A stretch of 64,000 nucleotides of DNA from [Muricauda] lutisoli (nom. illeg.) (GCF_017313105.1 NZ_JAFLND010000001.1:1393600-1457599), one strand, 5' to 3'. Numbered from the stretch's first letter, positions 54,977 to 64,000 are shown. The notes: generated from the sequence alone by a model not told the origin. A program made the numbers and translations.

Positions 54977-57697
54977 ATGGAAACACTTACAGAAAACCAA
55001 CTCAGCGTTTATTCTTTCGGCAACAAAAAGGCCGATGGAGGTCGAGACATGAAGGAACTGCTTGGTGGTAAAGGAGCTAACTTGGCCGAAATGAGCCGAA
55101 TTGGTATTCCTGTCCCCCCAGGCTTTACGATAACAACTGAAGTTTGTACACAATACAATGCAGAAGGCAAAGATGCTGTAATAGAACGTATAGAACCAGA
55201 AGTACGTAGTGCTATCAACAGTATTGAAGAAACCATGGGAACCATTTTTGGCGATGATGAAAACCCATTGTTGATATCGGTGCGTTCAGGAGCCAGGGTT
55301 TCAATGCCCGGTATGATGGACACCGTGCTCAACCTAGGTTTGAACGATGAATCCATTAAAGGTGTCATTAAAATGACAGGCAATGAACGTTTTGCCTGGG
55401 ATTCCTACCGTAGATTCATCCAAATGTACAGTAGCGTGGTGATGGGGCTCAAACCAGAGTCAAAAGATGACCTAGATCCTTTTGAAGAAATCATCGACCA
55501 TTTAAAGGACAAAAGAAGAATCGAACAAGACACCCAATTCACCGTTCAAGATCTTCAAGATTTGGTTTACGACTTTAAGGATATTGTCAAAAAAAGAACA
55601 GGAAAGCCATTCCCAAGCAATCCATGGGATCAATTATGGGGCGCCATAACAGCTGTTTTTGATAGTTGGAACGGTGACAGAGCCATCTACTACAGAAAAA
55701 TGCACGGATATCCCGAAGATTGGGGAACGGCTGTAAACGTTCAGGCCATGGTATTTGGCAATATGGGCGAAGATTCCGGAACCGGTGTGTGTTTTACCAG
55801 AGATGCCGGAACCGGTGAAAATAAGTTTAACGGTGAATACCTCATCAATGCACAAGGTGAAGACGTGGTTGCCGGAGTCCGTACACCACAACAAATTACC
55901 TTATTGGGGTCACAGCGTTGGGCCAAACTTGCTCAAATTGAAGAGGAAGATCGTAAGGAGAACTACCCTTCTTTAGAAGAGTTGATGCCCAATATATACA
56001 AGGAACTATTTGAATATCAAAACAAACTGGAAACGCATTACCAAGATATGCAGGATATGGAATTTACCATTCAACAAGGTAAACTCTGGATTTTGCAGAC
56101 CCGTAATGGTAAGCGTACCGGTGCCGCTATGGTAAAAATTGCCATGGACTTGCTCAAAGAAGGATTAATAGATGAGAAAAAGGCCCTGATGCGCATAGAG
56201 CCAAACAAACTGAACGAACTGTTGCACCCCATCTTTGATCCCAAAGCTTTGCAAGAAGCCGAAGTAATTGCCCAAGGTTTGCCAGCATCACCTGGTGCTG
56301 CCACCGGCCAGATTGTTTTCTTTGCCGATGAGGCCGACAAGTTTAAAAACAGCATATTGGTACGCGTGGAAACCTCTCCGGAAGATGTAGAGGGTATGAA
56401 CATTGCCAAGGGAATCGTCACCGCACGGGGTGGTATGACCTCACACGCAGCGGTTGTGGCAAGAGGTATCGGTAAATGTTGCGTTTCCGGTGCAGGGGCA
56501 CTGAAAATCAATTATAAAACCCGTACCCTTAAAGTAGATGGCCACGAATACCACGAAGGCGACTGGCTTTCCATCAATGGATCTACCGGTAACATTTTGG
56601 AGGGTAAAGTAGGTACCAAAGAGCCCGAATTAAGCGGAGAGTTTGCCGAACTTATGGATTTGGCCGATTCCTACGCACAAATGGAGGTCCGTACCAATGC
56701 CGATACTCCCAAAGATGCTGAAGTTGCCCGAAGCTTTGGAGCAAAAGGTATTGGGTTGACCCGTACTGAGCATATGTTCTTTGAGGTTGACCGCATTAAA
56801 GCCATGCGTGAAATGATCTTGGCCGACACCGTTAAAGGTCGTAAACAAGCACTCAAGGAACTGCTACCTATGCAGCGTGGCGACTTTGAGGGAATATTCC
56901 GTGCCATGAAAGGCTATCCAGTGACCGTTAGGTTGTTGGATCCACCTTTACACGAATTTGTTCCCCACCAGTTGGCCACACAGAAAGAGCTTGCCGATGA
57001 CCTTCACATTTCCTTGTCATCTGTAAAAAGTAAAGTGGCCGAATTGGAAGAGTTCAACCCCATGTTGGGTCACCGTGGTTGTAGATTGGGAAATACCTAT
57101 CCCGAAATAACCGAGATGCAGACACAAGCCATTTTGGAAGCTGCACTCAACCTTAAGAAAGAAGGTATAGAAACAAAACCTGAAATAATGGTTCCCTTGG
57201 TCGGCACAGTGGAAGAGTTTAAACAACAAAAAGAAATAATTGACACTACAGCTCAAGCACTGTTCAAAAAACGTAAGGATACCGTGGAATATTCCGTGGG
57301 TACCATGATCGAAACACCAAGGGCCACCTTGGTTGCGGACGAGATCGCAGAAATCGCCGATTTCTTCTCCTTCGGAACCAACGACCTTACCCAGATGACC
57401 TTCGGATACTCCAGGGACGATTCAGGGAAATTCCTGCCCGTGTATCTTGAAAAAGGCATCTTAAAAGCTGATCCTTTTGAAGTATTAGATCAAAAAGGTG
57501 TGGGACAATTAGTGGAACTTGGAACCAAACGGGGCCGTGAGTCACACCCTGGCCTTAAGGTTGGAATCTGTGGTGAACATGGTGGAGAACCAAGTTCAGT
57601 CGGGTTCTGTCAAAAAGTAGGAATGAATTATGTTAGTTGCTCTCCTTTTAGAGTCCCTATCGCACGGGTAGCAGCTGCTCAAGCCGTAATATCATAA
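54977..57697 (+). CDS. ppdK: Pyruvate phosphate dikinase
   Basis: A 906-residue enzyme; the ATG at 54977 is preferred to the in-frame ATG at 54935, because the preceding 14 residues are not family-like. The N-terminal ATP-grasp domain has LLGGKGANLAEMSRIGIPVPPGFTI and SVRSGARVSMPGMMDT. The phosphohistidine domain has GGMTSHAAVVARG with catalytic His490, and the C-terminal TIM barrel has SFGTNDLTQMTFGYSRDD and CGEHGGEPSSV. It interconverts pyruvate, ATP and Pi with PEP, AMP and PPi in the cytosol. Together with gapA and pfkA it provides reversible glycolysis and gluconeogenesis capacity. It is monocistronic and ends at a strong terminator. Confidence 0.97.
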   Translation: METLTENQLSVYSFGNKKADGGRDMKELLGGKGANLAEMSRIGIPVPPGFTITTEVCTQYNAEGKDAVIERIEPEVRSAINSIEETMGTIFGDDENPLLISVRSGARVSMPGMMDTVLNLGLNDESIKGVIKMTGNERFAWDSYRRFIQMYSSVVMGLKPESKDDLDPFEEIIDHLKDKRRIEQDTQFTVQDLQDLVYDFKDIVKKRTGKPFPSNPWDQLWGAITAVFDSWNGDRAIYYRKMHGYPEDWGTAVNVQAMVFGNMGEDSGTGVCFTRDAGTGENKFNGEYLINAQGEDVVAGVRTPQQITLLGSQRWAKLAQIEEEDRKENYPSLEELMPNIYKELFEYQNKLETHYQDMQDMEFTIQQGKLWILQTRNGKRTGAAMVKIAMDLLKEGLIDEKKALMRIEPNKLNELLHPIFDPKALQEAEVIAQGLPASPGAATGQIVFFADEADKFKNSILVRVETSPEDVEGMNIAKGIVTARGGMTSHAAVVARGIGKCCVSGAGALKINYKTRTLKVDGHEYHEGDWLSINGSTGNILEGKVGTKEPELSGEFAELMDLADSYAQMEVRTNADTPKDAEVARSFGAKGIGLTRTEHMFFEVDRIKAMREMILADTVKGRKQALKELLPMQRGDFEGIFRAMKGYPVTVRLLDPPLHEFVPHQLATQKELADDLHISLSSVKSKVAELEEFNPMLGHRGCRLGNTYPEITEMQTQAILEAALNLKKEGIETKPEIMVPLVGTVEEFKQQKEIIDTTAQALFKKRKDTVEYSVGTMIETPRATLVADEIAEIADFFSFGTNDLTQMTFGYSRDDSGKFLPVYLEKGILKADPFEVLDQKGVGQLVELGTKRGRESHPGLKVGICGEHGGEPSSVGFCQKVGMNYVSCSPFRVPIARVAAAQAVIS

Positions 57698-57729
57698 TTG
57701 TAAATACACCTGACCATTCTGTTTTTTTT

Positions 57730-57772
57730 AATCCCCGACTTTTGGATACATTTCAAAGTCGGGGATTTTTAT
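57730..57772 (+). terminator. Rho-independent terminator after ppdK
   Basis: AATCCCCGACTTT and its exact reverse complement form a 13-bp stem with a 12-nt loop, followed by a T-run and preceded by an A/T-rich stretch. Confidence 0.88.
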
Positions 57773-57837
57773 AACTCAAATTTCTCAACCCAGATTCCAC
57801 TTGTAATGATGATCTTTGCAAAGCAATCCATAGTAAA

Positions 57838-58719
57838 ATGAGTAACGAAAAAACTGCCATACGAACTACCTATTTCAGCCTTCTTGGCAATTTTAGTTTG
57901 GCCTTGGTAAAAGGTTTGGCCGGATTTTTTGGGAACTCCTATGCACTGATTGCCGATGCCATAGAATCCACAACGGATATTTTTTCGTCACTTTTGGTTT
58001 TGTTAGGATTTAAATATGCGGAAAAACCACCTGATGAAAACCATCCCTATGGCCATGGTAAAATAGAACCACTCATTACATTCATTGTTGTAGCTTTCTT
58101 GGTCACCTCCGCCACGATCATTGCGTACGAAAGTATTCAGCATATACAAACCCCTCATAAAACACCGGAGTCATGGACGTTGATTGTTTTGGGAGTCATT
58201 ATTTTATGGAAAGAGATATCATATCGGGTTGTCATCCGAAAAAGTAAACAGACCCAAAGTTCTTCGTTGAGAGCGGATGCTTGGCACCACAGAAGTGATG
58301 CAATAACATCGGTAATGGCCTTTTTGGGTATTTCCATAGCACTCATATTCGGTGAAGGCTATGAGACAGCCGATGATTGGGCCGCTCTGTTGGCATCGGG
58401 ATTCATTCTATATAATAGTTATTTGATTTTTCGTCCGGCCTTGGGCGAAATAATGGATGAACACCAATACGATGATTTGATATTGGAGGTTAGGAAAAAA
58501 TCCTCCCAGGTAGAAGGAGTTTTGGGTACAGAAAAATGTTTTATCCGAAAATCAGGGATGATTTACCATGTAGACCTTCATGCCATAGTAGATGGCAAAA
58601 TATCTGTAGAACGAGGCCATTGGATTGCCCATAACCTAAAAGATCATCTTCGAAAAGAGATTCCCAATTTAGGACATGTATTGATTCATATAGAACCGAA
58701 CGAATACACTTACAAATAG
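57838..58719 (+). CDS. Cation diffusion facilitator (CDF) metal exporter
   Basis: A 293-residue protein with six predicted membrane helices. Metal-site motifs are ALIADAIESTTD in helix II and ADAWHHRSDA in helix V. PPDENHPYGHGKIEP after helix II is the usual loop, and the C-terminal cytosolic domain (after about 205) carries several His residues, including ending HVLIHIEP. It exports divalent metal ions such as Zn, Fe, Mn or Co against protons; the ion cannot be chosen. It has its own start region after the ppdK terminator. Confidence 0.94.
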   Translation: MSNEKTAIRTTYFSLLGNFSLALVKGLAGFFGNSYALIADAIESTTDIFSSLLVLLGFKYAEKPPDENHPYGHGKIEPLITFIVVAFLVTSATIIAYESIQHIQTPHKTPESWTLIVLGVIILWKEISYRVVIRKSKQTQSSSLRADAWHHRSDAITSVMAFLGISIALIFGEGYETADDWAALLASGFILYNSYLIFRPALGEIMDEHQYDDLILEVRKKSSQVEGVLGTEKCFIRKSGMIYHVDLHAIVDGKISVERGHWIAHNLKDHLRKEIPNLGHVLIHIEPNEYTYK

Positions 58720-58779
58720 GGACTTATGCTTTGGTTAATGGGTTAAATGGATTATCTTATTCATCTAAACCTAACTACC

Positions 58780-60510
58780 ATGACCAAACTCTCCATTCTT
58801 TTTTTTAGTTGTTTTCTAGTGTTGATTTCCTGTAATACGGATGAAAAATCAAAATATGGCATAGCTGTAAGTTTTGATGAAACCGTTGGTGCCGCAAGTA
58901 AAGATGGGCGATTGCTCCTCATGCTTTCCACGGACGACAGCAAAGAACCACGTTTTCAAATCAATGATGGCTTAAACACCCAACTTATTTTTGGAATGAA
59001 TGTGGATGGAATGTCAGCCGGCGAATCCATTACGTTTGATGAATCCATTTTCGGATATCCTTACCCTAGTTTATCCGAAGTTCCACCTGGAGAATATAAT
59101 GTTCAAGCATTATTGCACGTGTATGAAACTTTTGATCTATCCACGGGACATACTGTAAAACTCCCTATGGACAATGGCGAGGGCCAGCATTGGAACACCT
59201 CTCCCGGAAATCTATACAGCAAGCCCTTTAAAATAACGGTTGGGGAAAACGGAGTCGAAAATGTGTCTGTAGTCATGGATCAAGAAATTCCTCCAATCCC
59301 CGAACCAGAGGATACAGAATGGATCAAGCACATTAAAATTAAATCGGAAAAATTATCGGAATTTTATGGAAGGGATATGTATTTGGGAGCCCATGTGCTG
59401 TTGCCCAAGGGTTTTGATGAGCATCCCGAAGCAAAATATCCGTTAATGGTCTTTCATGGTCATTTTCCAAGTGATTTTAGAGGATTTCGCACTACCCCAC
59501 CCGACCCGAATTTAGAACCAACCTTTTCGGCACGTTTTGATTTGGACGGTTACAATATTATTCAACAACAAGAGGCTTATGATTTTTATAAACGTTGGAA
59601 CGAACCCGATTTTCCGCGCTTCCTAATTATAGAAATTCAACACCCAACCCCCTATTACGATGACTCCTATGCTGTAAATTCTGCCAGTCAAGGACCCTAT
59701 GGAGACGCCATTACCTACGAATTGATTCCTGAAATCGAGAAACAATTCAGAGGGATGGGTGAAGGTTGGTCACGTTTTTTATATGGTGGTTCAACCGGAG
59801 GCTGGGAAGCCTTGGCCGTGCAGGTAAAATACCCCGAGGAATACAATGGTTGCTTTGCCGCTTGCCCAGACCCAATTGATTTTAGGGCCTATTGCCTTAC
59901 CAATATTTATGAAGATGACAATGCGTATTATTACGATTCAGAGCATAAGAAATTAGAGGTTCCCTCCCATCGAAATTATTTGGGGGATATCCAATCCACT
60001 CTACGGCAGGGGAATCATTTAGAGCTTGTTTTAGGTGACAAATCCAGATCAGGACAACAATGGGATATTTGGGAAGCTACCTATTCCCCTCAAGGAGATG
60101 ATGGCTACCCAGTTCGGATTTGGGACAAAATGACCGGTGACATCAATCACGATGTAGCTGAATATTGGAAAGAAAATTACGATTTGAGATATATTTTGGA
60201 ACGTGACTGGGACAAATTAGGCCCACAGCTAAAAGGTAAAATCCACATCTATTGCGGCGACATGGACAACTATTATTTAAACAATGCGGTCTATTTGATG
60301 GAAGATTTTCTGGAAAGTACCAGCGAACCTTATTATGATGGTGAAGTTCTGTATGGCGACCGTGCGGAGCACTGTTGGAACGGGGATCCCGACCAGCCCA
60401 ATGCCATTAGCCGCTTAAGGTATAATTCCATGTACGTACCAAAAATTATGAAACGTATTGCAGAAAGTGCGCCGCAAGGAGCAGACTTGACCAGTTGGAG
60501 ATACGAATAA
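58780..60510 (+). CDS. Lipoprotein esterase-like protein of the alpha/beta hydrolase fold
   Basis: The frame is open from 58747, but the ATG at 58780 gives a good lipoprotein signal (LISC, Cys18); product 576 residues. The N-terminal 190 residues are beta-rich without a recognised motif. The C-terminal part has HVLLPKGFDEHPEAKYPLMVFHG, an oxyanion-type region, and the nucleophile elbow YGGSTGGWEAL with Ser in GGSTGG. Candidate Asp and His are in CGDMDNYYLNN and RAEHCWNG. It resembles putative esterases of the EstD/PHB-depolymerase type; the substrate is unknown. It is followed 4 bp later by a DUF6090 gene. Confidence 0.83.
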   Translation: MTKLSILFFSCFLVLISCNTDEKSKYGIAVSFDETVGAASKDGRLLLMLSTDDSKEPRFQINDGLNTQLIFGMNVDGMSAGESITFDESIFGYPYPSLSEVPPGEYNVQALLHVYETFDLSTGHTVKLPMDNGEGQHWNTSPGNLYSKPFKITVGENGVENVSVVMDQEIPPIPEPEDTEWIKHIKIKSEKLSEFYGRDMYLGAHVLLPKGFDEHPEAKYPLMVFHGHFPSDFRGFRTTPPDPNLEPTFSARFDLDGYNIIQQQEAYDFYKRWNEPDFPRFLIIEIQHPTPYYDDSYAVNSASQGPYGDAITYELIPEIEKQFRGMGEGWSRFLYGGSTGGWEALAVQVKYPEEYNGCFAACPDPIDFRAYCLTNIYEDDNAYYYDSEHKKLEVPSHRNYLGDIQSTLRQGNHLELVLGDKSRSGQQWDIWEATYSPQGDDGYPVRIWDKMTGDINHDVAEYWKENYDLRYILERDWDKLGPQLKGKIHIYCGDMDNYYLNNAVYLMEDFLESTSEPYYDGEVLYGDRAEHCWNGDPDQPNAISRLRYNSMYVPKIMKRIAESAPQGADLTSWRYE

Positions 60511-60514
60511 ATCA

Positions 60515-61231
60515 ATGATCACATTCTTTAGAAAAATTAGGAAGGACTTCCTTTCTCAAGGAAAAATGGGAAAGTATTTAAAATACGCCGTTGGAGAAAT
60601 TGTTTTGGTGGTCATTGGTATTTTGATTGCTTTACAAGTAAATGATTGGAACGAAAACAGAAAAAGTAATGTTTTTGAGCAGGAAATGCTTGCCCAAATA
60701 CAGGAAAACATAGGAAATGACAAAATTTCCCTTAAGAAAATCCAGGATAATTTTAAAAAAGCAATTACCTCCATCGATAAAATTATGGATCATCAACAGC
60801 ATAAATACCCGGATAGTTTGAAGTTTTGGCTGGGGGATATCGTCCAGTTCGAAAGGTTCGCCTCAATAACCAATTCCTACGAAGCCCTAAAATCCAACGG
60901 ATTGGATAAAATGTCGGACAACGAGCTGCGGTTGCTTTTAAGTAATTATTACGACAATGATATAAAGCAAGTAAGTAGGTCGATCACCGATGTGGAATAC
61001 TCATTTCTGACCGATTGGAAACCATTGTTACAGGAAATATCCCTCGTTGACTTTAAGTTTCGGGAGTATGTCATAGTTACGGACCCAACCATTTTTGATA
61101 CCCATTCCAAAGCGCGTAACAACTTAATCTTGAACAAAGACAATTACGCAGGAGGAGTCAATCGAATTTCCACCGTCATCCAATCCATTGAAAAAATCGA
61201 GCATAGGTTGTCAATGCTAACGGATGAATAG
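60515..61231 (+). CDS. DUF6090 family membrane-anchored protein
   Basis: A 238-residue protein whose N-terminus (FFRKIRKDFLSQGKMGKYLKYA, then GEIVLVVIGILIALQVNDWNE) is the hallmark of flavobacterial DUF6090 proteins: a short basic start, one membrane helix at about 26-44, and a long helical, probably periplasmic, domain. No catalytic motif is seen, and the function of the family is unknown. These genes are often found in small families scattered through flavobacterial genomes. It directly follows the esterase lipoprotein with a 4-bp gap. Confidence 0.88.
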   Translation: MITFFRKIRKDFLSQGKMGKYLKYAVGEIVLVVIGILIALQVNDWNENRKSNVFEQEMLAQIQENIGNDKISLKKIQDNFKKAITSIDKIMDHQQHKYPDSLKFWLGDIVQFERFASITNSYEALKSNGLDKMSDNELRLLLSNYYDNDIKQVSRSITDVEYSFLTDWKPLLQEISLVDFKFREYVIVTDPTIFDTHSKARNNLILNKDNYAGGVNRISTVIQSIEKIEHRLSMLTDE

Positions 61232-61339
61232 CATATCCTGAGGAATGCAGTTTATCGTTTTCCATCAAACTAACCTATATCATAGGATTGTATTTTGAAT
61301 CGCATTACCTTCTAAAGGTCAAATTCAAAATATATTCCA

Positions 61340-62182
61340 ATGGAATCTGATGTAAAAATGCCCAAAGAAGGTCCAAAGGACGGTAAAAAGGTGTTTAAGA
61401 AGCTAAGAACTTGCTCCCGAACCTTTTTCTACATTTTGAACCGTGAATTTGGCCATTTAAAAGAGCTGGAAGAACGTGCATCTGATGCACTGGCCGGAGG
61501 AATTATGCAAGAGGGTCATCAATGCGGTATGCTTTGGGGAGCATCCTTGGCAGTAGGGGCCGAGGCTTATAGAAAATGCAAGGATAAAAATCAGGCTATT
61601 TCCGTGGCTGTCCATGCCACGAAAAATATCATGGACTCATTTTCAGAACGGGAACACACGATAAATTGCCGCGATATTACCCACTGTGACTTTTCCAGTA
61701 ATTTAAGTATGGCCAAATACTTTTTCACCGGAAGGTTTTTGCACTGCTTCAATCTAGCCGAACAATGGGCACCAGAGGCAATAAAATCGGCTATTCAAGG
61801 TATATCGGAGAGTAAAAGCGAAACCTCGGGGGAATGCCATAGCTGTGCTTCCGAGGTTGCCAAAAAAATGGGGGCAAGTGATGAAGAGTCCATTATGGTA
61901 GCCGGATTTGCAGGAGGCCTTGGTTTAAGTGGGGCTGCATGTGGCGCTCTGGCTGCAGCAATTTGGATGAAATCCCTCCAATGGTGCCGTGAAGTAACTG
62001 AAAGATCGTCCATGGACAACCCTTATGCAAAAGAAACTTTGGATACATTTTATCAATATACCAACTCGAACATTTTGTGTTCCCAAATAACAGGTAAGCA
62101 ATTTGAAAATATTGAGGAGCATACAGGATTTATAAACAATTCTGGATGTGAAGAACTTATAAATGTTCTGTCAAATTCTTAA
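61340..62182 (+). CDS. C_GCAxxG_C_C family protein with two internal repeats
   Basis: A 280-residue cytosolic protein with twelve cysteines. Two halves align: Cys25, QCGMLWGA (Cys62), Cys110 and Cys136 in the first, and Cys169, ACGALAAA (Cys201), Cys247 and Cys270 in the second, with spacings of 37/48/26 and 32/46/23. Each half fits the C-GCAxxG-C-C pattern of a family believed to be redox- or metal-active, and small family members have just one copy. The function is unproven; four conserved cysteines per unit suggest a metal or Fe-S site. It is followed 5 bp later by a four- or five-helix membrane protein. Confidence 0.85.
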   Translation: MESDVKMPKEGPKDGKKVFKKLRTCSRTFFYILNREFGHLKELEERASDALAGGIMQEGHQCGMLWGASLAVGAEAYRKCKDKNQAISVAVHATKNIMDSFSEREHTINCRDITHCDFSSNLSMAKYFFTGRFLHCFNLAEQWAPEAIKSAIQGISESKSETSGECHSCASEVAKKMGASDEESIMVAGFAGGLGLSGAACGALAAAIWMKSLQWCREVTERSSMDNPYAKETLDTFYQYTNSNILCSQITGKQFENIEEHTGFINNSGCEELINVLSNS

Positions 62183-62187
62183 AAAGA

Positions 62188-62682
62188 ATGGAACTCTTAA
62201 AAGAAAATCTTATCCCATGGTCCATAAGCAATGGTCTCGCCTTAATTGTTCTGGCAACATCTTTTCGATGGACAAAGCTTACTCGATTGCTCCTTTTTAT
62301 ACTATTTGCCTGGGCCAGTTGGTTAAACTATACCACTGCCCATAAAACACCCGAATTTTATTTACTTTATGCCAACTTCACCCCATTTGAAGGGTATCAC
62401 AATTTCATAATACATTGGTTCAAGTCCAACATTGTTACTACTGTTACCTTAATATCGATTGGACAGGGGCTTATCGCCTTTGGTATTATCTTAAAGGGAA
62501 TGGTTGTTAAAATCGCATGTGCGGGAGCCATACTATTCTTTGTTGCCATTGCTCCATTGGGTATTGGTTCGGGATTTCCTGCTACGCTTATAGCCGCAGC
62601 AGCTACCTTTTTAATATTAAAAAAAGATAATTTGGATTATTTGTGGCACTTTAAAAAAAATGGTGAACACAAAGAGCTTTAA
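62188..62682 (+). CDS. Integral membrane protein of unknown function
   Basis: A 164-residue protein with four or five predicted membrane helices (about 13-26, 30-46, 80-102, 105-125 and 130-145). The loop near 50-75 is rich in aromatic and His residues. No family was recognised. It begins 5 bp after the C_GCAxxG_C_C gene and is surely translated with it, which suggests a shared role, perhaps a membrane partner for the cysteine protein. Confidence 0.75.
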   Translation: MELLKENLIPWSISNGLALIVLATSFRWTKLTRLLLFILFAWASWLNYTTAHKTPEFYLLYANFTPFEGYHNFIIHWFKSNIVTTVTLISIGQGLIAFGIILKGMVVKIACAGAILFFVAIAPLGIGSGFPATLIAAAATFLILKKDNLDYLWHFKKNGEHKEL

Positions 62683-62725
62683 AATGAATCAAACTATAGT
62701 TAATCTATAAAAACCTACAATCAAA

Positions 62726-62914
62726 ATGAAAAAAAGAGAAGAGTACAGGAAATACATTTATATGGGAATTGTGGTAATTTCTATAGGAGTTGTTTTCTCA
62801 GCAACCTTCGAAGGAAATGTTGAATCTTTGGGAAATGTTCTGGTAGCTGTTGGTGGATTGTTATTTATTGTTGGAATGAGCAAAAAGAAAAGGGAAGAAA
62901 AAGACAATCAATAA
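62726..62914 (+). CDS. Small two-helix membrane protein
   Basis: A 62-residue protein with a charged N-terminus (MKKREEYRKY), two helices (about 11-27 and 35-49) and a very charged tail (SKKKREEKDNQ). No family was recognised. The ATG has a purine-rich upstream stretch (AATCAAA), and the gene lies 43 bp after the previous one, so it may be the last gene of the same transcript. It could be a spurious frame, but the hydrophobicity pattern argues for a real gene. Confidence 0.6.
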   Translation: MKKREEYRKYIYMGIVVISIGVVFSATFEGNVESLGNVLVAVGGLLFIVGMSKKKREEKDNQ

Positions 62915-62918
62915 AAAA

Positions 62919-64000
62919 CTAATTAACCAATTTTGGCTCCAACCAAAACCAGCCCAAACACAAAAGAAGCACGATATAAAACCACCATGGTGATATAGGC
63001 TTCAATTCCTTTTTTGTTGCAGAAACGGAGGCGGCAAAACTGTTGGTCTTACCAAACGTCCGATAATTGGCTTTTAAAGTCCGTGAATCAGCAATAGACT
63101 GCAATTGATTCTGTCCATAGACGAAATATGAAAATGGCGCAATAGAATCATGGGAAACCTGGAGTTGGTTCCACCCTGTTTTTCGAGGATATTGCGTTCC
63201 TGTCCATTTATGGGCCATCAAATCATCCTGAAGCAACGTAATAGTAGTCCCCTCATCGGTTTTCAAGGTCAAATCGTTTAAAGCAGTATACAACTCAAAT
63301 TCAAAAGGCTGGTCTGGTCTTGGATATTGGGTAACACTTGACCATTCCGCTACACTTTGTCGTTCCTTCGCTATACTGTTTAAAATTTGAGTCCAGATAT
63401 GAGCATAAAGCGGTTCGTTCCCATCCAAAATCAGTTGATAGGTGTTTTGGAGCAATGTAGTGCCCACCTTACCCGTTTGTACCGGTACATAGGCAGCCAG
63501 AGCAACGGAATCTGCCAGAACTTTCTGTTTTCGAATTTCTTCTTGAAATGCAAATGGATATTTTTGTAAGGTCTGTTCCGGTTCCCCAAACATGATCTCC
63601 GTTATAAAATCCCGATTGAATTTAAATGGGTAACTACTGTCTCCACGTCTGAACAAGCTTTCATCGGGTTGGATAAAAACACCCAGTCCATTTGATTCGA
63701 CGATCTCTTCCATAGCTGCTTTTGATGCTCTTCCAAGACCAGTGTAAGAATCCGTATCGATAATCAATAGATCATACTCCTTTAAATTTTCGGAGGTAAA
63801 ACCATAAATAGGGTCCGATGATCCGTTGAAGTACTCGAACTTGTACTTGTCTTTGGTAAGTTGCGTACGTGCCAAGACTTCATGACCCCGATCGGTCAAG
63901 AAATTCTTGAGATATTTGGTCTCAAAAGTTGGGAAGGTATTGACCATCAATACTTTTAAGGGCTCACCTTCCACCACTTTAATGGGAAGGGGCTCATCCG
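62919..64000 (-). CDS. C-terminal part of a membrane protein, N-terminus beyond window
   Basis: The minus-strand frame is open to the right edge without a stop; an apparent GTG start at 63977 is only internal, as the upstream codons read DEPLPIKV in the same frame. At least 359 residues are present. There is a central region with LLIIDTDSYTGLG near the start that resembles the class I glutamine-amidotransferase-like domain of Bat-type proteins, a beta-rich region after it, and a final membrane helix (WWFYIVLLLCLGWFWLEP) with a short tail. This is the architecture seen at the end of BatA-like or related vWA-associated membrane proteins in Bacteroidota, but no family can be fixed from the fragment. 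Confidence 0.7.
   Translation of the reverse strand, partial: DEPLPIKVVEGEPLKVLMVNTFPTFETKYLKNFLTDRGHEVLARTQLTKDKYKFEYFNGSSDPIYGFTSENLKEYDLLIIDTDSYTGLGRASKAAMEEIVESNGLGVFIQPDESLFRRGDSSYPFKFNRDFITEIMFGEPEQTLQKYPFAFQEEIRKQKVLADSVALAAYVPVQTGKVGTTLLQNTYQLILDGNEPLYAHIWTQILNSIAKERQSVAEWSSVTQYPRPDQPFEFELYTALNDLTLKTDEGTTITLLQDDLMAHKWTGTQYPRKTGWNQLQVSHDSIAPFSYFVYGQNQLQSIADSRTLKANYRTFGKTNSFAASVSATKKELKPISPWWFYIVLLLCLGWFWLEPKLVN

Overview
The window looks like chromosome from a marine member of the Flavobacteriaceae (Bacteroidota). The basis is the gene content: a SusC/SusD pair, bacillithiol synthase BshA, a flavobacterial-type LptD, TamB, DUF6090 and DUF4159 proteins, a GH3-serine hydrolase fusion, VCBS/UnbV lipoproteins, and promoters that fit the Bacteroidota TTTG...TAnnTTTG pattern. 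The genus cannot be fixed from sequence alone; relatives of Muricauda/Flagellimonas, Maribacter or Zobellia are plausible. No phage, transposase, integrase or CRISPR array was seen. One tRNA (Arg-TCT) is present.

Layout. (1) 1-13.3 kb, all minus strand: a very long secreted SGNH hydrolase with calcium-type Asp repeats that runs off the left edge, an OmpA-family protein, a small lipoprotein, bshA, the GH3-serine hydrolase fusion, a conserved unknown protein, an HdrB/HdrC-like Fe-S pair, an MCE lipid-transport protein and an N-acetylmuramoyl-L-alanine amidase. This is an envelope and peptidoglycan block. (2) 13.4-19.5 kb: lptD and a RidA protein on plus, then a BadF/NagK-type sugar kinase, gapA and pfkA on minus. 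(3) 19.6-28.9 kb: tamB on minus, and divergently tsaD, rsmE, a DUF4159 protein, an AI-2E-type permease and a methyltransferase. (4) 28.9-38.6 kb: two divergent operons that may together handle D-peptides. The minus operon has a deoxyribonucleotidase, an esterase lipoprotein, a VanX-type D,D-dipeptidase and an alpha/beta hydrolase. The plus operon has a D-amino-acid transaminase, a lipoprotein N-acyl-D-amino-acid deacylase, an M20 peptidase, a frameshifted serine hydrolase and a second serine hydrolase.

(5) 38.6-50 kb: a polysaccharide-utilisation-like region. A large VCBS/UnbV lipoprotein diverges from SusC, SusD and a GH3 lipoprotein. The 552-bp gap between them holds a predicted promoter whose -33 element overlaps a LacI-type palindrome; a close variant of that palindrome lies upstream of pfkA. 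(6) 50-57.8 kb: a Crp/Fnr regulator, tRNA-Arg, a sugar isomerase-like protein, a YceI-porin-YceI operon with a Crp/Fnr-like palindrome upstream, and pyruvate phosphate dikinase. (7) 57.8-64 kb: a CDF metal transporter, an esterase lipoprotein, a DUF6090 protein, an internally duplicated C_GCAxxG_C_C protein, two small membrane proteins, and the C-terminal part of a membrane protein that runs off the right edge.

The points most worth a second look are: the candidate D-peptide cluster with its one-base frameshift; the paired LacI-type palindromes linking a SusCD locus to the glycolytic pfkA-gapA operon; the duplicated cysteine-motif protein; the cysteine-rich YceI paralogue beside a porin; and tamB/tsaD, which diverge from two non-ATG starts only 21 bp apart. 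All functions are inferred by reading the sequence; no database search was run.
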